Part shown: one piece after another, positions 34,011 to 42,095 of the stretch
Layout of the letters: every line of letters starts with the position of its first letter
Position numbering within the stretch: the first letter of the stretch is position 1
Assembly: GCF_009604455.1 (NCBI RefSeq)
Contig: NZ_WEGL01000009.1
Span: 434,001-498,000, forward strand
Direction of reading: 5' to 3'
Source of the DNA: Streptomyces sp. RB17
Lineage (GTDB): Bacteria; Actinomycetota; Actinomycetes; Streptomycetales; Streptomycetaceae
DNA length: 64,000 nucleotides
Made by a program: the position numbers and the translations under genes
Notes under the pieces: generated by a model
The model's input: only the letters and a program-made list of their open reading frames with translations
What the model was told of the DNA's origin: nothing
Databases searched by the model: none

Positions 34011-34385
34011 TTATGCGGACTTACGGCTGTCCCGAGGGTGAACGGCGATGTTCATCGCCCCCGAGCGCAGAACAGCCAGGCGCTCCTCGAGGACCTCTTC
34101 GAGCTCCTCACGGGTGCGCCGCTCCATCAGCATGTCCCAGTGGGTACGCGCGGGCTTGGCCTTCTTCTCTTCAGGGCCGTCGCCGTCGACGAGGAGTGCC
34201 TGGGCTCCGCAGACCTTGCACTCCCACTCCGGCGGGATCTCCGCCTCGACCGAGAAGGGCATCTCGAACCGGTGCCCCTTCTCGCATGCGTACTCCACGG
34301 CCTGGCGCGGGGCCAGGTCGATACCGCGGTCCGTCTCGTAGCTGGTCACTACGAGGCGCGTACCGCGAAGAGCTCGCTCACTCAT
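34011..34385 (-). CDS. rbpA: RNA polymerase-binding protein RbpA
   Basis: A 124-residue activator of HrdB-type holoenzyme, specific to actinobacteria. The sequence has the expected order: N-terminal tail (RALRGTRLVVTSYETDRGIDLAPRQ), a zinc-type core with Cys34, His38, Cys56 and Cys59, a basic linker (KKAKPARTHWDMLMERR) and the C-terminal sigma-interacting helices (REELEEVLEERLAVLR). It stabilises open complexes and contributes to basal rifampicin tolerance, from known work on the family. GGGAGG precedes the ATG. Two promoters upstream are described separately, one of SigR type. Confidence 0.96.
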   Translation of the reverse strand: MSERALRGTRLVVTSYETDRGIDLAPRQAVEYACEKGHRFEMPFSVEAEIPPEWECKVCGAQALLVDGDGPEEKKAKPARTHWDMLMERRTREELEEVLEERLAVLRSGAMNIAVHPRDSRKSA

Positions 34386-34446
34386 GAATCGTGCCTCCCG
34401 GGCTTGTCGCCCACAGGACAGGTGTCGCTGTCGTCGTCATCCGGTC

Positions 34447-34473
34447 AACGTCCGGTCGGCGGTAAAGATTCCC
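34447..34473 (-). promoter_or_regulatory. SigR-type promoter of rbpA
   Basis: On the minus strand GGGAAT (34468-34473), exactly 18 bases, then GTT (34447-34449). This matches the disulfide-stress sigma factor SigR consensus GGAAT-N18-GTT. rbpA is a known SigR target in S. coelicolor. Confidence 0.8.
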
Positions 34474-34521
34474 GTTCCGTGTCCCGTTCCGGGTCATGCG
34501 TCGCCGTCGTAGCCGCCCCTT

Positions 34522-34566
34522 GTTCTACCCACCGGCGCCCGGTTTGTCACATCTGCTAGCAGATGT
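34522..34566 (-). promoter_or_regulatory. Vegetative-type rbpA promoter with an 18-bp palindrome
   Basis: -35 GTGACA (34545-34550) and -10 TAGAAC (34522-34527) are 17 bases apart. A perfect 18-bp palindrome, ACATCTGCTAGCAGATGT (34549-34566), overlaps the upstream edge of the -35. It has the size and symmetry of a dimeric operator; its binding protein is not known to me. Confidence 0.6.
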
Positions 34567-34602
34567 CACCCAGCGTTTCGGCATCTTTGACGCGCAGTAA
34601 CG

Positions 34603-34628
34603 GTACGCCTGGCAGGCCAAAGGCGTAC
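34603..34628 (-). terminator. Weak terminator after UMF1-type transporter
   Basis: 8-bp stem (GTACGCCT at 34603-34610, AGGCGTAC at 34621-34628) with a 10-base loop, 36 bp past the transporter stop on the minus strand. Two copies of GCTAAATC lie between. Confidence 0.5.
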
Positions 34629-34663
34629 ACTACCGCCCTTTCGCGTTGAACGCTAAATCGGTG

Positions 34664-36010
34664 CTAAATCTTCTCCGGAACCGGGTTGCCCGCCTCGCCG
34701 ATCGCCCGCCGCACCGGGACGCGCGCCAGCAGCACGAAGCCGATGACGAAGAAGGCCACCAGCGAGATGATCGCGGACCGATAGCTTCCGGTCAGCTGGT
34801 AGGTCATGCCGAACAGCAGCGGCCCGAGCCAGCTCATCCCGCGGTCGCTCAGTTCGTACGCCGAGAAGTACTCGGCCTCCTTGCCGGGCGGCACGAGATG
34901 CGAGAACAGCGACCGGGACAGCGCCTGGCTGCCGCCGAGGACCAGCCCGATCCCGGCGGCCAGCACGAAGAAGAACACCGGTGCCTTCGCGGGCAGGAAG
35001 TATCCGGCCGCCAGGGTGACCGTCCACGCCACCAGCGAGCCCAGAACCGTCCGCTGGGCACCGTACGTCCGCGCCAGCCGTCCCATCGCCAGTGCCCCGG
35101 CCACGGCCAGCACCTGCACCAGCAGCACGGCCACGATGAGCGTCGACTGGGAGAGTCCCAGTTCCTGCGAGCCGTAGACGGAGGCCTGGGTGATCACCGT
35201 CTGGATGCCGTCGTTGTAGATGAGGTACGCCAGCAGGAAGGCGAGCGTCAGCGGGTGCCGCCGCATGTCCCGGACCGTCGCCGTCAGCTGCCGGAGCCCG
35301 GGTGCCGAGGCGCGCTCCACGCGCGTGTGCCGGTCGCGCAGCCTGCGCAGCGGTACGAGCGTGAAGGCGCCCCACCACAGGCCCGCCGAGGCCAGGCAGA
35401 CGCGGACGGCGGCCGTCTCGGTCAGGCCGAAGGAGCCGTGCGCCGAGTACAGGACGAGGTTGGCGACCAGGACCGTGGAACCCGCGGCGTAGCCGAAGGC
35501 CCAGCCCCGTGAGGAGACCGCGTCGCGCTCCTCGGGCGGGGCGATCTGCGGCAGATAGGAGTTGTAGAGCATCATCCCGACGGACTGCGCCGCGTTGGCC
35601 ACCACCAGCAGCGCCCCGCCGAGCAGGTACCGGTCGCCGTCCAGGAAGAACATGCCCGTGGTGGCGGCTGCCCCGGTGTACGCCGCGGCCGCGAGCAGCG
35701 GCTTCTTGCGGCCGGTGCGGTCGGCCACGCTGCCCACGAGCGGCATCACCACGACCGCGAGGATCACCGACAGGGACACCGAGTAGGCGAAGAAGGAGCC
35801 CGCCCGGACCGGGACGCCCAGCGGATGCACATAGCCGTCGGCGTCCGCGGCCCGCTCGGCGACCGCGGTGAGATAGGGCCCCAGGAAGACCGTCACCACG
35901 CTCGTCGAATAGACCGAGCAGGCCCAGTCGTAGAAGTACCAGCCGCGCTGCTCGCGCCGGAGGCCGGCGGTGTCGTCCGCAGCGTCCCTCCGCACGGTGT
36001 CCGTGCTCAC
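34664..36010 (-). CDS. MFS transporter, UMF1 family
   Basis: A 448-residue membrane protein with about 11-12 hydrophobic helices. GWYFYDWACSVYSTSVVTVFLGPYL near the start and the MLYNSYLPQIAPPEERDAVSSRGWAFGYA segment match the UMF1/YxiO (Atg22-like) branch. The substrate is unknown; some relatives export peptides or amino acids. The GTG at 36010 has GAGGG 7 bases ahead and is preferred over an upstream TTG at 36034. It lies 63 bp after the GDPD gene on the same strand, so it may belong to the same transcript. Confidence 0.88.
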   Translation of the reverse strand: MSTDTVRRDAADDTAGLRREQRGWYFYDWACSVYSTSVVTVFLGPYLTAVAERAADADGYVHPLGVPVRAGSFFAYSVSLSVILAVVVMPLVGSVADRTGRKKPLLAAAAYTGAAATTGMFFLDGDRYLLGGALLVVANAAQSVGMMLYNSYLPQIAPPEERDAVSSRGWAFGYAAGSTVLVANLVLYSAHGSFGLTETAAVRVCLASAGLWWGAFTLVPLRRLRDRHTRVERASAPGLRQLTATVRDMRRHPLTLAFLLAYLIYNDGIQTVITQASVYGSQELGLSQSTLIVAVLLVQVLAVAGALAMGRLARTYGAQRTVLGSLVAWTVTLAAGYFLPAKAPVFFFVLAAGIGLVLGGSQALSRSLFSHLVPPGKEAEYFSAYELSDRGMSWLGPLLFGMTYQLTGSYRSAIISLVAFFVIGFVLLARVPVRRAIGEAGNPVPEKI

Positions 36011-36073
36011 CCGTGCCCTCGCTTCCCCGCTCAACTGCCCAAGTGCGAAGGCCCGGGCCGGGCGGCCGGGTGG

Positions 36074-36850
36074 TCAGACCCAGGCGCCGCGCTCCTCCAT
36101 GACCTTGCGCAACGTGTCGATGTGATCGGTCATGATGCCATCGACTCCCAGGTCCAGGAGCCGGTGCATGCGCGCGGGTTCGTTGATCGTCCACACGTGC
36201 ACCTGCAGCCCGCGCGCGTGGGCTGCGCGGACGAACCGGTGGTCGACCACCGGGACGCCCGACTGGGCCTCGGGCACCTGCGCGGCGACGGCGGACCGGC
36301 GCACGGCGGCCGGCAGACCCCAGGAGCGCAGCCGCAGGTTCAGCACCCCCCGGGTGCCGAACGAGGTGGCCAGCTTCGGCCCGGCCAGCCGCTGCGCACG
36401 CAGCACGCGGGCCTCGGAGAACGAGCCCACGCAGACCCGGTCCCAGGCGCCGGTGCGCTCGATCAGCTCCAGGAAGGGGCGCAGGGCCGGCTCCGCCTTG
36501 ATGTCGACGTTCCAGCGGACCTCGGGGAAGGTCTCCAGCAGCTCCTCGAACAGCGGCACCGGTTCCCGGCCGGCCACGCGCGCGTGCCGTACGTCTTCCC
36601 ACGGCAGGTCCGCGATGCGCCCCGCACCGTCCGTGACCCGGTCCAGCGTCGAGTCGTGGAAGGCGACGAGCCGGCCGTCGGCCGTGGCGTGCACGTCGGT
36701 CTCGATGTAGCGGTATCCCATCTCGACGGCGCGCCGGAACTGCAGCGCGGTGTTCTCCAGCCCGTCGGCGGCCCCGCCGCGGTGGGCGAAGGCGATCGGG
36801 CCGGGATGGTCGAGGTAGGGATGGCGTATGGCCGGTGTCGGGAGGGTCAC
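36074..36850 (-). CDS. Glycerophosphodiester phosphodiesterase
   Basis: A 258-residue cytosolic GDPD. It hydrolyses glycerophosphodiesters to glycerol-3-phosphate and an alcohol. Catalytic features: AFAHRGGAADGLENT with His24 as general base, the metal-binding IETDVHATADG and VAFHDSTLDRVTDG, and the later WNVDIKAE. No signal peptide is present, so it works on intracellular lipid-derived diesters. The GTG start overlaps the stop of the YczE-like gene, so translation is coupled. Confidence 0.93.
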   Translation of the reverse strand: MTLPTPAIRHPYLDHPGPIAFAHRGGAADGLENTALQFRRAVEMGYRYIETDVHATADGRLVAFHDSTLDRVTDGAGRIADLPWEDVRHARVAGREPVPLFEELLETFPEVRWNVDIKAEPALRPFLELIERTGAWDRVCVGSFSEARVLRAQRLAGPKLATSFGTRGVLNLRLRSWGLPAAVRRSAVAAQVPEAQSGVPVVDHRFVRAAHARGLQVHVWTINEPARMHRLLDLGVDGIMTDHIDTLRKVMEERGAWV

Positions 36851-37500
36851 CCAGGCAGTATGGCCCCCTCCGGTGTCGCGGCGGCAACGACCGTACTGCC
36901 GTCCGATGCCGCCGGGACGGCGAACACCCGCAGGAACAACTGCGCCAGTGGCCCGATGGACGCCGCGTACAGCACGGTGCCGACGCCGATGGTGCCGCCC
37001 AGCAGGAACCCGGTGACCACCACCGCGACCTCGATCCCGGTCCGCATGAGCCGGACGGAGCGGCCGGTGCGCCGGTGCAGCCCGGTCATCAGGCCGTCAC
37101 GGGGACCCGGACCGAAGCGTGCCGCGATGTAGAGGCCGGTGGCCACGCCGTTCAGCGTGATCCCCGCGAGCAGCAGCGGAACGCGCACGGCGAGGGAGTG
37201 TGCGTCCGGGACGAGGGCCAGCGTGCCGTCCATGGCGAGGCCGATGACGAAGACGTTCGAGACCGTGCCGAGCCCGGGGCGCTGGCGCAGCGGGATCCAC
37301 AGCAGCAGCACCGCCGCTCCCACGATGATCGACACCACACCGATGGTCAGCCCGGTGAGCTCGGCGAGGCCCTGGTGCAGCACGTTCCAGGGCTCCAGGC
37401 CCAGGTCCGCTTCGACGAGCAGGGCGGAACTCGCGCCGTAGAGCACGAGCCCGGCGTACAGCTGGATCAACCGTCGTCCGAGACGGCGTCGAGTGGACAC
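36847..37500 (-). CDS. YczE-family membrane protein
   Basis: A 217-residue protein with five or six membrane helices (QLYAGLVLYGASSALLVEADLG, LTIGVVSIIVGAAVLLLWIPL, VRVPLLLAGITLNGVATGLYI, VAVVVTGFLLGGTIGVGTVLYA). The EADLGLEPWNVLHQGLA segment is typical of the YczE/YitT family. In several bacteria such a gene is divergent from, and controlled by, a MocR-type regulator, exactly the arrangement here. Transport substrate unknown. It is translationally coupled to the GDPD gene. Confidence 0.85.
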   Translation of the reverse strand: MSTRRRLGRRLIQLYAGLVLYGASSALLVEADLGLEPWNVLHQGLAELTGLTIGVVSIIVGAAVLLLWIPLRQRPGLGTVSNVFVIGLAMDGTLALVPDAHSLAVRVPLLLAGITLNGVATGLYIAARFGPGPRDGLMTGLHRRTGRSVRLMRTGIEVAVVVTGFLLGGTIGVGTVLYAASIGPLAQLFLRVFAVPAASDGSTVVAAATPEGAILPG

Positions 37501-37556
37501 GAAGTACCCCCCTGGGTGGTGGCGGTGGCCTGACCCGTGTCACTCTGTGGCTTGAG

Positions 37557-37576
37557 ATGGACGGCCATCCATGGCC
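37557..37576. promoter_or_regulatory. Operator-like inverted repeats between yczE-type and mocR-type genes
   Basis: GGCCAT-CC-ATGGCC (37563-37576) overlaps a second inverted repeat ATGG-acgg-CCAT (37557-37568) in the 102-bp divergent spacer. They are the natural candidates for MocR binding. Confidence 0.5.
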
Positions 37577-37602
37577 AATTCGGGGAAGGTGGACTGATCG
37601 TC

Positions 37603-39114
37603 ATGGCGCAGTGGACCTCTGCGATGGGGGCCGCGCAGCTCGCCCGGCTCCTCACGTCCCAGCAGGACCGCCCGGCCGGCCCCGGCACCCGCCGTCCGCC
37701 CGCCTACCGCGCCCTCGCCGACGGCATCCGGCTGCTGGTGCTCGAAGGACGTGTCCCGGTGGCCGCCCGCCTGCCCGCCGAACGCGAACTCGCCCTCGCG
37801 CTGTCCGTGAGCCGTACGACCGTCGCGGCCGCGTACGAGGCGCTGCGCGGCGAGGGCTTCCTGGAGTCCCGGCGCGGCGCCGGCAGCTGGACCGCCGTAC
37901 CGGCCGGCAACCCGCTGCCCGCCCGTGGTCTGGAACCCCTGCCCCCCGAGGCCCTGGGCTCGATGATCGACCTCGGCTGCGCCTCGCTCCCGGCCCCCGA
38001 GCCATGGCTGACCCGCGCCGTGCGGGGCGCCCTGGAGGAACTGCCGCCGTACGCCCACACGCACGGCGACTACCCGGCCGGCCTGCCCGCGCTGCGCTCG
38101 ATGATCGCCGAGCGCTACACCGCGTGCGGGATCCCCACCATGCCCGAGCAGATCATGGTGACGACCGGCGCGATGGGCGCCATCGACGCGATCTGCCATC
38201 TCTTCGCCGGGCGCGGCGAGCGGATCGCCGTCGAGTCCCCGTCCTACGCCAACATCCTCCAGTTGATGCGGGAGGCCGGCGCCCGTCTGGTGCCCGTCGC
38301 GATGGCCGAGGGCCTGTCCGGCTGGGACCTGGACCGCTGGCGGCAGGTCCTGCGCGAGGCCGCGCCCCGCCTCGCGTACGTCGTCGCCGACTTCCACAAC
38401 CCCACCGGCGCGCTCGCCGACGAGGACCAGCGGCGCCGACTGGTGGACGCGGCGCGCTCGGCCGGCACCGTGCTCGTCGCCGACGAGACGATGACCGAGC
38501 TGTGGCTGGACGAGGGGCTCGCGGACGGCGGGATGCCGCGCCGGGTGTGCGCCTTCGACCCGGCCGGCTCGACCGTCATCACGGTCGGCTCGGCGAGCAA
38601 GGCGTTCTGGGCGGGCATGCGGATCGGCTGGGTACGGGCGGCTCCGGACGTCATCCGCAGCCTGGTCGCCGCACGGGCGTACGCCGACCTCGGTACGCCG
38701 GTGCTGGAACAGCTGGCCGTCAACTGGCTGTTCAGTACGGGGGGTTGGGAACAGGCGGTGGAGCTGCGCCGGGCCCAGGCCCGCGAGAACCGGGAGGCGC
38801 TGGTGGCGGCGATCCGGCGCGAGCTGCCGGCATGGGAGTTCAGCGTCCCGAGCGGCGGTCTGACCCTCTGGGTCCGCGCCGGCGGCCTGTCCGGCTCCCG
38901 GCTCGCCGAGGCGGGCGAGCGGACCGGCGTCCGCGTCCCGTCCGGCCCGCGCTTCGGCGTGGACGGCGCGTTCGAGGGCTATCTCCGGCTGCCGTTCACC
39001 GTCGGCGGGGCGGTGGCGGACGAGGCGGCGGCCCGGCTGTCCGCCGCGGTCCGCCTGGTGGAGACGGGAGCCACGGGGGGCGGCGTGGAGGCGCAGGGCA
39101 CGTTTGTGGCGTAG
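37603..39114 (+). CDS. MocR-type (GntR/aminotransferase) regulator, YczR-like
   Basis: A 503-residue fusion regulator. The N-terminal winged helix (LPAERELALALSVSRTTVAAAYEAL, about 55-80) is joined to a fold-type I aminotransferase domain. The PLP-binding lysine is at about residue 333 in VGSASKAFWAGMRIGW, and the Asp/Tyr context in ADFHNPTGALAD is intact, so it should bind PLP. It regulates in response to PLP or an amine and is divergent from the yczE-type gene, as in the YczR subgroup. The ATG of MAQWTSAM is chosen; GGTGGA lies ahead. Confidence 0.9.
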   Translation: MAQWTSAMGAAQLARLLTSQQDRPAGPGTRRPPAYRALADGIRLLVLEGRVPVAARLPAERELALALSVSRTTVAAAYEALRGEGFLESRRGAGSWTAVPAGNPLPARGLEPLPPEALGSMIDLGCASLPAPEPWLTRAVRGALEELPPYAHTHGDYPAGLPALRSMIAERYTACGIPTMPEQIMVTTGAMGAIDAICHLFAGRGERIAVESPSYANILQLMREAGARLVPVAMAEGLSGWDLDRWRQVLREAAPRLAYVVADFHNPTGALADEDQRRRLVDAARSAGTVLVADETMTELWLDEGLADGGMPRRVCAFDPAGSTVITVGSASKAFWAGMRIGWVRAAPDVIRSLVAARAYADLGTPVLEQLAVNWLFSTGGWEQAVELRRAQARENREALVAAIRRELPAWEFSVPSGGLTLWVRAGGLSGSRLAEAGERTGVRVPSGPRFGVDGAFEGYLRLPFTVGGAVADEAAARLSAAVRLVETGATGGGVEAQGTFVA

Positions 39115-39154
39115 GCCGGGCGCCCCAATGGCTCGGGGCACCGGGTTCTTCGGC

Positions 39155-39275
39155 GACTGCGGGCGCGTGGGGGCTTGTCGCGCCGTTCCCCGCGCCCCCG
39201 GGGAGCTGCAGCCGGAGGGCCCTGAAGGGGCGCGGGGAACTACGCGAACGGCCACGACGGCCCCGCACCCGGCAG
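39155..39275. repeat. Streptomyces-type interspersed repeat (copy 2)
   Basis: A 14-bp perfect inverted repeat (GTTCCCCGCGCCCC at 39185-39198 with its complement at 39227-39240) and further imperfect pairing outward around TCGCG/CGCGA. It shares the TGTCGCGC-GTTCCCCGCG core with the element near 21.2 kb. It sits between convergent genes and may also end transcription. No ORF is present. Confidence 0.65.
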
Positions 39276-39296
39276 TAAACCCGAACCCCAACGGCG

Positions 39297-40901
39297 CTAC
39301 CCCGCGGCCTCCGCAGCCACCGCCGGCTTCGTGAGATCCGTCGGCTCCGGAGCCTCCGTCGGCTGAGCCCCCACGGCAGTGGCCCGCGCCGGCAGCAACT
39401 CCAGCACCGCCTGCCGGTCTGCGTCGCTGGTCGCGTCGTCGTACGGATCCGGCGTACGCGGCACCTGGAGCCGGTGCACCGGACCCGACCCCAGCCGCGC
39501 GTACCCCCGCCCCGGCGGCACATGCCCGAGCGGTGTCGTGTGCGGTGGGGCGCCCAGCACCGCCTCCACCTGCCGAGGCGCCGCGGGCCCGAGCACGACA
39601 CGCGCGCGTGTGTGCTGCCGTACCGCGTCGCTCAAGGTCTCCGCGCTGTCGAACTGCTCGGCCACCACGACGGTCACGTTGGCCGCGCGGCCGTGCCGCA
39701 GCGGCACGGCGAGCAGCGCCTGCGGGTCCTTGCGGCCGTCCGTCTCGGCGAGGTGGGCGAAGACGGACGGGCGGTCCAGCATGATCCACAGTGGGCGGCG
39801 GGCGTCGGCCGGCGGCGGGTCGCCCGCCTGCCTGGCCAGGTTGACGGCGATGAGCCGCCGCTCGGTCTCCTGCGCCGCCCACTCCAGGCTCGCCAGCGCC
39901 CCGGGCAATGCGCACTCCACGGCCAGCACGCCGTCCCGGCCGGTCAGGCACGCGTACTCGCCGGTGCCGCCGCCGTCGACGATCAGGACGTCGCCGTGCT
40001 GGAGGGCCTGCAGGGCGATGGAGCGCAGCAGGGTCGAGGTGCCGCTGCCGGGGTGGCCCATGGCCAGCAGGTGCGGCTCGGTGGAGCGGATGCCGGTGCG
40101 CCACACGACCGGCGGCACGTCGATCTGTTCCTCTCCGTAGGAGAGGGGGAGCGTGCGCTGGACCTCACTGGGGTCGGTGAAGCCGAGGACGGTCTCGCCG
40201 GGCGCGGTGACGAAGTGCTGGGCGGGGATGTCGGCGGGCAGTGGAGGCAGCACGGTGACCGTGAGCTGGTTGCCCTCCTCGTCCCAGGCGAAGTGGTACT
40301 CGCGTCCCCGGCCGGCCTTCGCGGTGAGCAACTGCTCGATCCGCATGCGGGCCTCGGACTCGCCGTCCGGGAAGTAGGCGGGGTAACGGATCACGAGCTG
40401 GCCGACGCGCCCGGCGTCGTCGAACTCGTAGGTGATGAAGGCCGTTTCCCACTCCCCGCCGTGCGCGTAGAGCGGCGCCGGGTCCTCGGCGCTGGAGAAG
40501 TACGGCACCAGGGCCTCGTAGAGGGACTGGAGGCGTTCGCTCTGGCACTCGTCGGGCCCCTCGGGGACCGGCGGGGTGTGGTCACGGCCCTGCCAGGCTG
40601 CCGCCGCCATCACGGTGATGACGGCGAGCAGCGGCCCGTACGGCATCAGCGCCACGGCCAGGATCACGGAAGCCACGAGGAACAGCAGCGGCCCGCGCTT
40701 GTCCTGGGGTGTGTCCGCCCATCTGCGCCGCCCGGCCGAGGCCAGCCGACGCAGCCCGCGCGTGACGGTGATCAGCGGGTGGAGGACATCGGTCGCGCTG
40801 TCGGCCGCCGTCCGGGCCAGTTCCCGGCTCCGGGCGAGCTGCGTCCGGGCGATCTGGGCGCTGTCCTTGCTCAGAATGCGGGGGAGAGGGCGCCGGGCCA
40901 C
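39297..40901 (-). CDS. FtsK/TraB-like membrane ATPase homologue with degenerate Walker A
   Basis: A 534-residue protein. Residues 1-70 are basic, followed by one or two membrane helices (about 72-103, GPLLFLVASVILAVALMPYGPLLAVITVM). The C-terminal half resembles an FtsK/SpoIIIE-type motor. However, the expected Walker A GxxGxGKS/T reads GHPGSGTST (about 281-289), so the invariant lysine is replaced by Thr. The Walker B-like strand is PLWIMLDRPS. Nucleotide hydrolysis is therefore doubtful. The GTG start has AGGAG 6 bases ahead. It is 40 bp downstream of a 64-residue membrane protein on the same strand, likely one operon. Confidence 0.75.
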   Translation of the reverse strand: MARRPLPRILSKDSAQIARTQLARSRELARTAADSATDVLHPLITVTRGLRRLASAGRRRWADTPQDKRGPLLFLVASVILAVALMPYGPLLAVITVMAAAAWQGRDHTPPVPEGPDECQSERLQSLYEALVPYFSSAEDPAPLYAHGGEWETAFITYEFDDAGRVGQLVIRYPAYFPDGESEARMRIEQLLTAKAGRGREYHFAWDEEGNQLTVTVLPPLPADIPAQHFVTAPGETVLGFTDPSEVQRTLPLSYGEEQIDVPPVVWRTGIRSTEPHLLAMGHPGSGTSTLLRSIALQALQHGDVLIVDGGGTGEYACLTGRDGVLAVECALPGALASLEWAAQETERRLIAVNLARQAGDPPPADARRPLWIMLDRPSVFAHLAETDGRKDPQALLAVPLRHGRAANVTVVVAEQFDSAETLSDAVRQHTRARVVLGPAAPRQVEAVLGAPPHTTPLGHVPPGRGYARLGSGPVHRLQVPRTPDPYDDATSDADRQAVLELLPARATAVGAQPTEAPEPTDLTKPAVAAEAAG

Positions 40902-40941
40902 TGCTGTCTCCTGGTGGTGCGTGCGGGTGGGACGGCCGGGG

Positions 40942-41136
40942 TCAGAACTTGATGCCCCCCAGGAGGCTCGCCAGGCTCTCGCCGCCGGCCTTGATGCTCG
41001 GGGCGATGCCCGTGTTGGCGAGATAGAAGCCGAACAGGGCGGTGACCGTGGCGTGCGAGCCCTTGAGCCCGTCCTTGCGGAAGAACAGGAAGACGACGAC
41101 GCCGAGAATGAGCACGCCGGACATGGAGAGGATCAT
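40942..41136 (-). CDS. 64-residue small membrane protein
   Basis: A short protein with an N-terminal hydrophobic helix (SMSGVLILGVVVFLFF), a basic loop (RKDGLKGSH) and a second, weaker hydrophobic stretch (TVTALFGFYLANTGIAP). AGGAGG lies 7 bases ahead of the ATG, a very strong site. It precedes the FtsK-like gene by 40 bp, so the two are probably partners. It resembles in size the small spread-type membrane proteins that accompany Streptomyces TraB, but that link is speculative. Confidence 0.75.
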   Translation of the reverse strand: MILSMSGVLILGVVVFLFFRKDGLKGSHATVTALFGFYLANTGIAPSIKAGGESLASLLGGIKF

Positions 41137-41219
41137 TTGAGGCCTCCTGGTGTCGAGGGGGGACAGTCACCATGAGTTCTTCCAGGATCACAGGATGTAT
41201 CCATATGATTAAAGGTGCA

Positions 41220-41250
41220 ACTGGGTGAATTACGGTTGATTTCACCCGGT
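41220..41250. promoter_or_regulatory. Inverted repeat in AT-richer divergent region
   Basis: ACTGGGTGAA (41220-41229) and TTCACCCGGT (41241-41250), 9 of 10 positions complementary, 11-base spacer. It lies in the 311-bp spacer between the small membrane protein (minus) and the ankyrin gene (plus), within an unusually AT-rich stretch at 41190-41245. The rest of the spacer shows no ORF or clear promoter boxes. Confidence 0.45.
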
Positions 41251-41447
41251 CGGCAGAGCGGTTCACGGCCCGGCTGGGCCGGTCGGTTGCCTCCGGTGGG
41301 GGCTGTCCGTGATCTTTGCCGCGGACACATCGGGTCATGTGCCGCGCGAGCCAGTACCCTGGCGATTCACTCGTACGGCCGCGTTCCGCTCTCGCTGCCG
41401 TACGCTCCCTGAAGTCCCCGAAGTTCGCAGGAGAGGCGGTCCCGCCG

Positions 41448-41840
41448 ATGAGTGAAGCCCCCGACCCCGAGGTCGTGGAGCTGGCGACCAAGATCTTCGA
41501 TCTGGCCCGGCAGGGGCAGACCGAGGCACTCGTGGCGTACGTCGACGCCGGCGTTCCGGCCAACCTCACCAACGACCGCGGCGACTCCCTGGTGATGCTC
41601 GCCGCCTATCACGGCCACGCCGAAGCGGTGCGCGCCCTGCTCGCCCGGGGCGCCGCGGCGGACCAGGTCAACGACCGAGGCCAGACCCCGCTCGCGGGCG
41701 CGGTCTTCAAGGGCGAGGCGGACGTGATCAAGGCCCTCCTGGAGGGCGGAGCCGACCCCGCCGCGGGCACGCCGTCGGCCGTCGACACCGCCCGTATGTT
41801 CGGCAAGACGGAACTCCTGGAGCTGTTCGGCGCGCACTGA
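41448..41840 (+). CDS. Ankyrin-repeat protein
   Basis: A 130-residue cytosolic protein made of about three ankyrin repeats (GDSLVMLAAYHGHAEAVRALLARGA, then GQTPLAGAVFKGEADVIKALLEGGADP). Such proteins act by binding partners and have no enzyme activity. AGGAGAGG precedes the ATG. Partner unknown; the next gene on the strand is a HEAT-repeat protein 301 bp away, so two repeat-scaffold genes are neighbours. Confidence 0.88.
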   Translation: MSEAPDPEVVELATKIFDLARQGQTEALVAYVDAGVPANLTNDRGDSLVMLAAYHGHAEAVRALLARGAAADQVNDRGQTPLAGAVFKGEADVIKALLEGGADPAAGTPSAVDTARMFGKTELLELFGAH

Positions 41841-42035
41841 CGCGCCTTTCCTGAGCAGGTACGACACGGAAAACGGGGGAGGCGGTAAAGGGCCGCCGGA
41901 AATACGGTCGCGGCAGCGCGAACGGCCGGGTCATCATGACGACGTGATTCACGGACGCGATGGCTGGGCAGGCGTTGCCGCACCGCGCGGGCCGTGATGC
42001 GGTCCGCATGGGCCACCGACGAGAGGCAGAGAGAG

Positions 42036-42095
42036 ATGGTCTTCAGCAAGCACGAGACGGCGGGCGCTCCGACGTTGTGTCACGCGGCCAGGTAA
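42036..42095 (+). CDS. Possible 19-residue leader peptide
   Basis: A short ORF, MVFSKHETAGAPTLCHAAR, preceded by purine-rich GAGAGGCAGAGAGAG. Its TAA overlaps the ATG of a second mini-ORF (MRVSRLRRRLM) that ends 12 bases before the HEAT-repeat gene. The stacked arrangement suggests upstream-ORF control, but a chance origin cannot be excluded. The rest of the 301-bp gap (41841-42141) shows nothing else. Confidence 0.3.
   Translation: MVFSKHETAGAPTLCHAAR

Noticed and set aside
37540..40104. 854-residue minus-strand open frame across the MocR gene
   Set aside because: Antisense shadow caused by high GC; the plus-strand product has intact HTH and PLP motifs, while the minus translation is Arg/Gly/Ala-rich without domains.
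39297..41136. Integrated conjugative element suggested by the FtsK/TraB-like gene
   Set aside because: No integrase, excisionase, replication gene, tRNA or flanking direct repeats; codon use matches the chromosome.
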